Assembly: GCA_022414725.1 (NCBI GenBank)
Contig: CM039466.1
Location: 17,324,786-17,388,785, forward strand
DNA: 64,000 nucleotides
Reading direction: 5' to 3'
Origin: Microglena sp. YARC
Taxonomy: Eukaryota > Chlorophyta > Chlorophyceae > Chlamydomonadales > Chlamydomonadaceae
The notes under the pieces are model-generated. The model did no database searches and was not told the origin of the DNA. It saw only the letters and a list, made by a program, of their open reading frames with translations. Within the stretch, counting starts at the first letter, position 1. Every line of letters starts with the position of its first letter. Positions 1-12,300 of the stretch are shown piece after piece. Made by a program: the position numbers and the translations under genes.

Positions 1-92
1 GTGTTGAGTGTCTCCCCCCCCCCCCCACCCACCCCACCCCACCCCACCCCATCCCCCTTCATGCCAAGCCAACTCCCATTGCTCTTTTCCAG

Positions 93-348
93 GTACGTGC
101 GCCGGCTCCAGAAGCGATACTGTCCCAAGCCCCACCTGGACCCGGCTGATGACGGCCCTTCCATTGGCGACCTCATTGACACCTCAGACTTCCCTCCAGC
201 CGAGCTGCAAGAGGAGACCCAGGGGGGGGCAGCAGGGGGGGCTGCGGACGCATCGCTCAGTGTACCTGTTGTGTTTGTCAGCCTGCTAAGGAAGGGCACG
301 CCAGAGAAGGACCGCTCCGAAACCAAACTTGCAACGGCTTTCGACTTT
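93..348 (+). CDS. SAC9: SAC9 exon A (N-terminal SAC-domain segment)
   Basis: The acceptor is a pyrimidine tract ending TTTTCCAG, and the donor is GTAAGT at 349. The first base completes a codon begun in an upstream exon outside the window. The product begins YVRRLQKRYCP and contains VVFVSLLRKG and ETKLATAFDF, matching the QRL..RY and VNLLR segments of SAC-domain proteins. An acidic/Gly-Ala-rich insert (about residues 18-56) separates the two. The exon ends in phase 0. Confidence 0.82.
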
Positions 349-488
349 GTAAGTGCTGAAGTACATTATGCAATTTGGGACCCTGGGCAGCAGTACAGCT
401 CCTCCCCACACCCACACCCAAACCCAAACCCCCAAACTCACGCCTGCCCACTCAGATGCATAGGCTCACACCCTCTCTCTCACACTCA

Positions 489-533
<45 letters not shown>

Positions 534-3465
534 TCAAAGAAACACACACACACATGCATAGGCGCTGACCCTCTCACACAAGCACGCATACACTATCCTG
601 CCCATTCACCATCCTTGCTCTTGCACATGCACCCCCTCACTCACACACACACATATACATACACACACGCACACTCACACGCACACACACGCCCCCCCCT
701 CCCACACTTCCCGCACACACACACACACACACACTCACACACGCACACAACCCTTAACATGCACAACCCTGTAAATGCTCAGGCACAGGCACCTCACTCC
801 CTCACACACACACACACACACACCCCAGCAGCTAAACCCTTAACAGCACAACCCTGCAAGATGCTCACACACATGCTCCTCCCCCCCCCCCCCCCCCCCG
901 TGCTGACTGCAGGTTGTGGGTGCCCTACGTAAGCAGCACCGCCTCCCCCTCACATACATCGCCCTTGACTGGCACGAGATGGACAAGGTATTAGGGCACG
1001 ACGGGATCACTGAGGCCTTCTGGAGCTCCATTAGGGACATGCTGCCAGCACACGGCTTTGCCCTAGGTACCATGCAGAAAGTTGGGCCGGACCACCTTGA
1101 CATTGGGAACTCTTCAGGTGGGTGGTGGCGATGGTGGTGTGTGAGGATGGTGAGGGTGTCGGTCTGTGGTGTTGGGTGTGTCAGTGGAGTGGGTGGTGCG
1201 AGTGGGGCATGCTGCCAGCACACGGCTTTGCCCTAGGCACCATGCAGAAAGTTGGGCCGGACCACCTTGACATTGGGAACTCTTCAGGTGGGTGATATTG
1301 GCTGCTGGTTGCGATGGTGGTTTGTGAGGATGGTGGGGGTGTGAGTCAGTGGTGTGGGGTGTGACAGAGGCCTTCTGGAGCTCCATTAGGGACATGCTGC
1401 CAGCACACGGCTTTGCCCTAGGCACAATGCAGAAAGTGGGGCCGGACCACCTTGACATTGGGAACTCTTCAGGTGGGTGGTGGCACAGGGAGACCTAGTA
1501 GTGGTGATGGTGTTGGTCAGCGGTGTGGGGTGTGTCGGTTGAGTAGGTGGTGGGAGGGGGACATGCTGCCAGCACACGGCTTTGCCCGAGGCACCATGCA
1601 GAAAGTGGGGCTGGACCACCTCGACATAGGGAACTCTTCAGGTGGGTGGTAGTGGGCTGTGGTGGGTGGGTGGTGGTGGTGGAACTCATCAGGTAGGTGG
1701 TTGCACAGTTACATCTGGTGGGAGGTGGGGGTGCTGGAGTGGGTTGAGGGAGGAGGACATGCTTCCAGCACACAGCTTTGCCCTAGGCACCAGACAGAAA
1801 GCGGGGCCAGCCCAACTTAACATTGGGAACTCTTCAGGTGGGTGGTGGCACAGGTAGACCTGGTGGTGGTGGGTGAGGATGGTGAGTGTGTGGGTCAGTG
1901 GTGTTGGGTATGTCGGTGGAGTGGGTGGTGGTGGGGGGGAATGCTGCCAGGACATGGCTTTGCCCTAGGCATCATGCAGAAAGTGGGGCCGGACCACCTG
2001 GACATTGGAAACTCTTCAGGTGGGTGGTGGCACAGGTTGTGGGTGAGGGTGTGTGTCAGTGGTGTGGGGTGTGTCGGTGGAGTGGGTGGTGGGAGGTAGA
2101 CATGCTGCCAGCAGACCGCTTTGCCCTGGGAGCCATGCAGAAAGCGGGGCCAGCCCACCTTCACATGGACAAGTCTTCAGGTGGGAGGTGGCGCAGTTAC
2201 ACCTGGTGATGGCGTTGGTGGTTGGTGGGGGAGTTGTGGGTGGGTGGTTTGGATAGTGGGACGGGTAAATGCTGTCAGCACACAGCTTTCCCTGGGCACC
2301 ATGCAGAAATTGGGACCAGCCGACCTTGACATGGAGAAGGCTTCAAGTACGGAAAGGTACAATTTCCCGCCCCCATCCTCATCCTTATCCCCACCCAACC
2401 CATACCCCTCACACCCTCCCATACCCATACCCCCCCCAGGTGGTCTCCCCTCCCAGCAGCCACCGCCAGCCCCGCCCCATCCTCATCCTCACCTCCACCC
2501 AACCCATACCCCTCACCCCACCCCACCCATACCCATCATCCCCCCCAGGTGGCCTCCCCTCCCAGCAGCCACCGCCAGCCCCACCCCCATCCTCATCCTC
2601 ACCTCCACCCAACCCAGAACCCTCACCCCACCCCACCCATACCCCTCACCCACCCATACCCATCATCCCCCCCAGGTGGTCTCCCCTCCCAAGCAGCCAC
2701 CGCCAGCCCCGCCCCCCGAAGTGAACGCTGCATCAGTTCTGCAGGCGAGGGGTGGCAGGCCCGCTGGTTTCGCCAGCAGCGCGGTCTGATCCGATACAAC
2801 TGTGCTGACTCATTGGATCGCACCAACGTCAGCAGCTTCTTTGGTGCCATTCAAGTGTTTGTGGAGCAGTGCAGGGAGCTAGATATTGGTGTGGCACAGA
2901 CTCGCTCAAGTAAGTAGCTCATACGTGTATGTGTTCTTGTGTGGGTGTGTGGGGGAAAGTCCGTTTGTACTTGTGTGTATGAAGTGCGTGTGGGGGTAGT
3001 GGGTAATGTTTGTGGAGCAGTGCAGAGAGCTAGATGTTGGTGTGGCACAGACTCACTCAAATTAGTGGCGCATATATGTGTGTTTGTGTGTTGGGGTGAA
3101 CTGTGCCGCCTTATTAGACCGTACCAACGTCAGCAGCTTCTTTGGCGCCATTCAAGTGTTTGTGGAGCAGTGCAGGGAGCTGGATATTGGCTTGGCACAG
3201 ACACGCTCAAGTAAGTGGCTCGCTTGTGTGTTTGTGTAGTGTGTGTACCTGAGTGTGCGGGTGCGGGTGCATGCGAGTGCGTGTGTGAGTAGTTGGTAGT
3301 GTTTGCGGAGCAGTGCAGGGAGCTAAACATTGGTGTGGCACAGACATTCTCAAGTAAGTGGCTCTCATGTGTGTGTGTACTTGTGTGTTCAAGTGTGTGT
3401 GTCTGTGTCTCTGCCAACTGGGTGTCTGCCCGCCCATCACCCCCACACACATACGCATCAACCTG

Positions 3466-3525
<60 letters not shown>

Positions 3526-4109
3526 ACACCCTACCCCCCCACCCATCACCCCCCACACCCACCCCACCCACCCACCCATCAACCCACACACAGACACACC
3601 CTCCCCCCACCCATCAACCCCTCACCCAGGCGCACATAGCCTCCCTTCCATGGTACGCAGCGCCCCAGCTGGCAGCAGTCAGATCAATATCGGCAATGGA
3701 CTGGTAGCCTCCGCCAACTGGGCGTCTGCCCGCCCATCGACTCACCCACCCACCCATCCACACACCCCTCACCCACCCACCCATCAGCCCACCCTCCCCC
3801 CCCCCCCCCCCACACACACACCCTACCCCCCCACCCATCACCCCCCACACACACCCCACCCACCCACCCATTAACCCACACACAGACACACCCTCCCCCC
3901 ACCCATCAACCCCTCACCCAGGCGCACATAGCCTCCTTCCATGGTACGCAGCGCCCCAGCTGGCAGCAGTCAGATCAATATCAGCAATGGACTGGTAGCC
4001 TCCGCCAACTGGGCGTCTGCCCGCCCATCGACTCACCCCCCCACCCATCCACCCCCCCCTCACCCCCCCACCCATCAGCCCCCCCCTCCCCCCCCACACC
4101 CCACCCATC

Positions 4110-4154
<45 letters not shown>

Positions 4155-4394
4155 ATCATCTCACCCCACCCCCCACCCATCAACCCGACCCACCTCTCAC
4201 CCCCCAGGCACGCACAGCCTCCCCTCCATGGTACGCAGCGCCCCAGCTGGCAGCAGTCAGATCAATATCGGCAACGGGCTGGTAGCCTCCGCCAACTGGG
4301 CGTCTGCCCACCCATCGACCCACCCACCCACCCACCCAGCTACCCATCCACACACACCTCACCCCCCACCCACCCATCAACCCCCTCCCCCCCC

Positions 4395-4425
<31 letters not shown>

Positions 4426-6285
4426 CCCACACACACACCCCACCAATCAACCCAACCCCCACCCTCCACCCACACCCACCCACCCACCCATCAACCCACC
4501 CATCAACTCGACCCACCACCCCCCCATCAACCCACCCATCAACTCGACCCACCACCCCACCCCATCAACCCGACCCACCCACCCCCCACCCCCCAGGCAC
4601 ACACAGCCTCCCCTCCATGGTACGCAGCGCCCCAGCTGGCAGCAGTCAGATCAATATCGGCAACGGGCTGGTAGCCTCCGCCAACTGGGCGTCTGCCCGC
4701 CCATCGACCCACCAACCCACCCTCCCACCCATCAACACACGCCTCACCCACCCACCCACCCATCAACGCACCCCCCACCCATCAACACACCCTCCCCCCC
4801 ACACACCCACACCCCACCAATCAGCCCAACCCCCACCCTCCACCCACACACCCACCCATCAACCCACACCCACCCCACCCCATCAACCCTCCCCACCCCA
4901 CCCCCCACCCCCCAGGCACACACAGCCTCCCCTCCATGGTACGCAGCGCCCCAGCTGGCAGCAGTCAGATTATTATCGGCAACGGGCTGGTAGCCTCCGC
5001 CAACTGGGCGTCTGCCCGCCCATCGTCCACATTGTGCAATGACTTGGGTGGGGCAGGGGGCATGACTAATGGTTTCCTTCCAGAGGGGGCAGACCCCAGT
5101 CAGGCTTCCATGTCTGGCGCTGCAGGGACCAGCGGGGGGGCCAAGGCCAAGGGGGGCGGCTTCTCTGCCTTTGGGAATTTCGGGAAGGAGCTGAACAACA
5201 GCCTCAATATCATCATGCAGGTGGGAAGGTTGGTCTGTGGGAGGGGTGGTGGGCAAGGGGCGGCGGTGGTTGGGGTGCAGGGACCAGTGAGAAAGGCAAG
5301 GCAAGGCTAGAGGGGTGGGGTGGGGGGTGGGGTGGGGCGGCGGTGGTTGGGGTGCAGGGACCAGTGGGAAAGGCAAGGCAAGGCAAGGCTAGAGGGGTGG
5401 TGGGTGGGTGGGTGGGGGGGGGGGGGCTGTTTTGCCTTGGATAAGTTTGGGAAGGAGCTGAACAACAGCCTCAACATCATCATGCATGCAGGTGGGTGGG
5501 AGGGGGGGGGGGGGGGGGGGGGAGTAGGGCAAGAAGGGGCGGTGGTTGGGGTGTAGGAACCATTGGGGGGGCCAAGGCCAAGGGGGGGCGGCTTCTCTGC
5601 CCTGGAGAATTCCGGGAAGGAGCTGAACAACAGCCTCAACATCATCGTACAGGTGGGTGGGTAGGTGGGAGGGGGGGCAAGAAAATCATCATTCAAGTGT
5701 GTGTTTGTGTGTGGTAGTAGTGGTGTGTGGTAGAATAAGTGTGTGTGGTAGCGAAGGAAGGGTGTGGGGTAGTAGTGGCAGCAGGAGGGTTGTTGAGTGC
5801 TTGGATTCTTTAGGGTTGGGTGTGGGGTGAGGCAAGAAAACATATGAGGCCTTACAAGGATTGTAAGATTCTGGAATCACAGCTTTTCCTTCCAAACACC
5901 CCCCCACCCCCACACACCCACCGTGCAAACACACACACATACCCCCCCCCCCCCCCCACACACACACACGCACACACACACGCACACACACACACATACC
6001 TCCCCCACCCCCACCACATGCGCACACACACCCCACACACTACCCCAACAGGATTTCAAGGGCCCCAAGAGCTCGTCTGCCAACCTAGTGGAGTCCCAAT
6101 ACCGCAGCCGGTCCACAAACGCCCTCAGCTCATCTCAAGCACAACAGCAGCAGCAACAGCAGCAGCCTCAGCCTCAGCAACAACAACATCAACAGCAGCA
6201 ACAACAAAGCAGTGGTGCGAGTAGTAGCCAAACCCCTGGCCAGGACCCAACATCCCTTCCACAGGTAGGATATTATTATTATTAC

Positions 6286-6321
<36 letters not shown>

Positions 6322-9300
6322 TATTATTATTGTCATGTATCCTCACATCCTCATACATCCTTATTTACATCCTTATATCCACAACAACAACAACAACAAA
6401 AAAACAACAAAAACAGCAACAGCAACAACAACATAGCAGCGATGCAAGTTCCAGCCGATCCCCTAGCCACAACCCAACATCCCTTCTAAACCACTCACAC
6501 ACCCGTCAGGGTTGGGAGGCTAAGGTAGACAAGGCCACGCAGCGAATCTTCTACGTGGACCACAACACAAAGACCACGTCATGGGAGCGCCCCACCCTAC
6601 CAGAACCCCCACCCTCCCCGGCACCGCCGCAACAAGCCGGAAGCCAGCTAGTGCAAGCAAGTGGGCAGTCCGTTTTAGGGGGTTTTCGCCATTTTGGAAG
6701 TTTAACTGCAGGCGCTACTCCTGGGCAGAGCGATCGGAATCGGCTTGGGCCCGATTCAGCTGGAGACGAGGGCATTAGCCAGAGGTGAGTTCAGCTGTTG
6801 TTGTGTTGTTATTTTATTTTTCATTCTATTTTATCGTGTTGTGTTGAGCGGTGTTATGTTATGGTTGTGTTATGTTATGGTTATGCTTATGTGTTGTTAT
6901 TCTATTTGTTGTTTTATTGTCTTGTGTTATGTTATGGTTGTGTTATGTGATGGTTATGGTTATGTGTTGTTATTGTATTTGTTGTTTTATTGTCTTGTGT
7001 TATGTTATGGTTGTGTTGTCTCATGTTATGGTTATGTGTTGTTATTGTATTTGTTGTTTTATTGTCTTGTGTTATGTTATGGTTGTGTTGTCTCATGTTA
7101 TGGTTATGTGTTGTTATTGTATTTGTTGTTTTATTGTCTTGTGTTATGTTATGGTTGTGTTGTCTCATGTTATGGTTATGTGTTGTTATTGTATTTGTTG
7201 TTTTATTGTCTTGTGTTATGTTATGGTTGTGTTGTCTCATGTTATGGTTATGTGTTGTTATTGTATTTGTTGTTTTATTGTCTTGTGTTATGTTATGGTT
7301 GTGTTGTCTCATGTTATGGTTATGTGTTGTTACTTTAATTTTTATTGTGTTGTGCTATGGTTGGGAGATTTGCATGTATGTGAAACGCTTACCCTACCCC
7401 AACCAACCTAACCAACCATACCCCACCATCACACCTCATGTACACCACACCACACCACCCTACATCACTGTACACAACACAACACCACCCCTTACCTCAT
7501 CCTCAGCCCCCTACCAAACTTCTGTTGTTTTGTTTTTTTGTTTTAACCAACCATACCCCACCACCACACCTCATGTACACCACACCACCCTACATCACTG
7601 TACACAACACAACACCACCCCTTACCTCATCCTCAGCCCCCTACCAAACTTCTTTTGTTGTGTTTTTTGTTTTAACCAACCATACCTCACCACCACACCT
7701 CATGTACACCACACCACAAAACCCTACATCACCGTACACAACACAACACCACTCATTACCTCATCCTCAGCCCCCTACCAATTTTTTTTTGTTTTTTTGT
7801 TAACCAACCATATCCCACCATCACACCTCATGTACACCACACCACACCGCACCACACCACCCTATCTCACCCCACCCCACACAACAACACACCACACCAC
7901 ACCACACAACAACACCCCTAACCCCATCCTCAAGCCGCAGTGAAGCAGAGCGTGAGATGTGGGAGCCCCTCAGCCCATGGTGCATGATGGCAGCAGGGGT
8001 GTTCAAGTTTGACCACCCCATCTAACCTCACCTCGCACAACACAATACAACACAAAAACAAGCCCAAACCCACACCACCCCCACTCCCTCCCAGAAGCCG
8101 CAGTGAAGGGAGCCCCTGAGCCCATGGTGCATGGTTGGAGTAGAAGTGAAGAAGCTTCATCACCCCATGTAACCTCACCTCACACAACACAATACAACAC
8201 AAAAACAAGCCCAAACCCACACCACCCCCACTCCCTCCCAGAAGCCGCAGTGAAGGGAGCCCCTGAGCCCATGGTGCATGATTGGAGTAGAAGTGAAGAA
8301 GCTTCATCACCCCATGTAACCTCACCTCACACAACACAATACAACACAAAAACAAGCCCAAACCCATACCACCCCCACTCCCTCCCAGAAGCCGCAGTGA
8401 AGGGAGCCCCTGAGCCCATGGTGCATGATTGGAGTAGAAGTGAAGAAGCTTCATCACCCCATGTAACCTCACCTCACAAAACACAATACAACCCAAAAAC
8501 AAGCCCAAACCTACACCACCCCCACTCCCTCTCAGAAGCCGCAGTGAAGCAGAGCGTGAGATGTGGGAGCCCCTAAGCCCATGGTGCATGATGGCGGCAG
8601 GGGTGAAGAAGTTTGGGCGCCGTATTCATCCTGATGCGCTCTACTCCATGGCAGAGCTCAACCTCATCAACGGCGACATGAGTGCTTGGCTGTACACAGG
8701 TGGGTCTTCGATAGTGTCCGGTTGACTTTGACTTTGATTAACATACATGGTCTATCAGCCTCTTCAGGCTTCTGACTTTATGTGTCAACGGTGACATGAG
8801 TGCTTGGCTATGCACAGATGGGTCTTAGAGTGTGAGTTTGACATAGAGTTTGATTACCGTACATGGTCTATCAGCCTCTTCAGGCTTCTGACTTAATGTA
8901 TGAGTGTTTCAACGGCGACATGAGTGCTTGGCTATACACAGGTGGGTCTTAGAATTTATGGGTTAGGCTTTGAATTTGATTACCATACATGGTCTGTCAG
9001 CCTCCTCAGGCATCTGACTCTCTGACTCTGCGTGAGTGGCTCTTTATGGTGGAGCTCAACCTCATTAACGGCGACATGAGTGCTTGGCTGTACACAGGTG
9101 GGTCTTGGAGAGTGAATTTGACATCGAGTTTGATTACTGTATATGGTCTATCAGCCTCTTCAGGTTTCTGACTTGATGTATGAGTGTTTCTGAAAGGTTG
9201 TCGTCCACGAGCTTGTCCATGTTCTATTGTTCACCACCACCATCATCACCATCACCGCCATTACCACCACCATGTGCTGTGTGGCCATGGCGGAGCTCAA

Positions 9301-12300
9301 CCATCAACGGCGACATGGGTGCTTGGCATACACAGGTGGGTCATAGAGAGTGGGAGTTTGACTTTGAGTTTGATCACCGTACATAGTGTTCTTCTGACTC
9401 TCTGTGTGAGTAGGTCTTCATGACGGAGCTCAACCTCATCAGCAACACAGTGAGTGCTTGGCTGTACATAGGTTGGTCTTAGAGAGTGTGAGTTTGATTA
9501 CATGGTCAACAACATCTTTTTCAGGCTTCCGACTCTCAGGGTGAGTGGGTCTTCATGGCAGAGCTCAAGCTCATCAACTGGAACCTGAGTGCCTGCCTAA
9601 TCAGGTAGGAATTAAACAGTTTGAGTTGAGATTGAGTTTTTGGCGGAGCCCCCCCTTCTGGGGGGCGGGAGCCCCCATGTTTACCCATTTGTCCGTCCAT
9701 CCATCCATCCGTCTGACCGAGATGAAGCCCGACACGTCAGCCAACGGCCTCGTAACTAACTCGCTTCCGTTACCACCTGTCACTCCCTCGCGATCACTCT
9801 CCGCCATTTTTTAGCGTCGCAGGCGACGCTGCATAGAACTTGTATGACGTGGTCTTTCAGCTTCTACAGACTGCTCGCCGTCTGTATGTGTGGCTCTAGA
9901 AGGCTGTCGTCCATGTGTGCAAACATAAACGCTTGAGCACTACATTCTCAAAACTGAATTGCAGTACCAGCATGAGTAAATACATATATGCCAAATCATA
10001 TGCCAAACCAACTTGCAAAAAGCAACACACAAAACGAATACACCAGTTTTTGTGGTTGGCCCCAGTGCAAGCAAACGGGCTGGCCCCCTCAACCTCACGC
10101 TTCGTCATAAGGCGTGCTACTTTTTTTTTTTTTCACCGACCCAATGAACAAAACTGATCCACTCAACTAAAACGCACAAATCCAACTTGCTTTGTGTAAC
10201 GACATGGATTGTTACTAAACCATTTCAACATTCGCCAAAGGAGTTCTATATAGAGTCAGAGTACTGATTCCTTTAGTACATGTGTCGATCTATGCAGTTA
10301 CGCTTTGCACATACGTACCTGCAACTTCCCCAGCCAAGTTTACAGACATATACGCCTTGCACATACGTACCTGCAACTTCCCCAGCCAAGTTTACAGACA
10401 CATACGCTTTGCACATACGTACCTGCAACTTCCCCAGCCAAGTTTACAGACACATACGCTTTGCACATACGTACCTGCAACTTCCCCAGCCAAGTTTACA
10501 GACACATACGCTAACGCAATACATTCTCAATACTGAATTGCAGTACCAGCTTGAATACATTCATATATGCCAAATCATATGCCAAACCGTCTAGCAAAAA
10601 GCAACACGCAAAACAAATTCACCAGCCCAATGAAGCTAGCAAACCAATGAACACAACTGACCCACTAAACTAAAACGGAAATAAAATAACACAACATTAA
10701 ACACAATTCAATTAACTTAATTAAAATACATTGAATTAAGGATTTGAATCATTTCATTCGGGTCGCGCCTCCAGACGCCCTTAATGAACACAACTGACCC
10801 ACTAAACTAAAACGGAAAATTCCCACTCGCTTTGCACATGCATAGCTGCAGCTTCTCAATAAATACACAGCGAACCAATACACAAACGTTACAACCTGGT
10901 TACAAGCAAAACATGCTAACAAAGCTTAAAATTTACTAACCAAACTAAAACATAAAATTCTCACTTGCTTGGCTCGTATATAGGTTCCCAAGCCATGGAC
11001 AGCGAATCAATAAACAAACATAACAAGCAAAACATGCTAACCAAACTAGAACATAAAATTCTCATTCGCTTTACTCGTGTAGGTTGCCAAGGCATGCACA
11101 GCAAACCAGCAAACAATCTTTACAAGCAAAGCATGCTAACCAAACTAGAACATAAAATTCTCATTCGCTTTACTCATGTAGGTTGCCAAGGCATGCACAG
11201 TGAACCAACAAACAAACTTTACAAGCAAAACATGCTAACCAAACTAAAACATAAAATTCTCTTTCGCTTTACTCGTGTAGGTTGCCAATGCATGCACAGC
11301 TAACCAGCAAACAAACTTTACAAGCAAAGCATGCTAACCAAACTAGAACATAAACTTCTCATTCGCTTTACTCGTGTAGGTTGCCAAGGCATGCACAGCG
11401 AACCAGCAAACAAACTTTACAAGCAAAGCATGCTAACCAAACTAGAACATAAACTTCTCATTCGCTTTACTCGTGTAGGTTGCCAAGGCATGCACAGCGA
11501 ACCAACAAACAAACTTTACAAGCAAAACATGCTAACCAAACTAAAACATAAACTTCTCATTCACTTTACTCGTGTAGGTTGCCAAGGCATGCACAGCTAA
11601 CCAGCAAACAAACTTTACAAGCAAAGCATGCTAACCAAACTAGAACATAAAATTCTCATTCGCTTTACTCGTGTAGGTTGCCAAGGCATGCACAGCTAAC
11701 CAGCAAACAAACTTTACAAGCAAAGCATGCTAACCAAACTAGAACATAAACTTCTCATTCGCTTTACTTGTGTAGGTTGCCAAGGCATGCACAGCTAACC
11801 AGCAAACAAACTTTACAAGCAAAACATGCTAACCAAACTAGAACATAAACTTCTCATTCGCTTTACTCATGTAGGTTGCCAAGGCATGCACAGCGAACCA
11901 ACAAACAAACTTTACAAGCAAAACATGCTAACCAAACTAGAACATAAACTTCTCATTCGCTTTACTCATGTAGGTTGCCAAGGCATGCACAGCGAACCAA
12001 CAAACAAACTTTACAAGCAAAACATGCTAACCAAACTAGAACATAAACTTCTCATTCGCTTTACTCATGTAGGTTGCCAAGGCATGCACAGTGAACCAAC
12101 AAACAAACTTTACAAGCAAAACATGCTAACCAAACTAAAACATGATCTTCTCATTCGCTTTACTCGTGTAGGTTGCCAAGGCATGCACAGCTAACCAGCA
12201 AACAAATTTTACAAGCAAAACATGCTAACCAAACTAGAACATAAAAATCTCATTCGCTTTACTCGTGTAGGTTGCCAAGGCATGCACAGCTAACCAACAA

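Noticed and set aside
3130..4778. Gly-rich minus-strand ORFs
   Set aside because: Antisense of poly-C/CCCACC intron tracts and exon D decoys.
6745..7943. ORFs of 186-317 codons with membrane-like VVLLSCVMLWLC repeats
   Set aside because: Produced by the 72-bp repeat (a multiple of three) inside the intron between SAC9 exons G and H.
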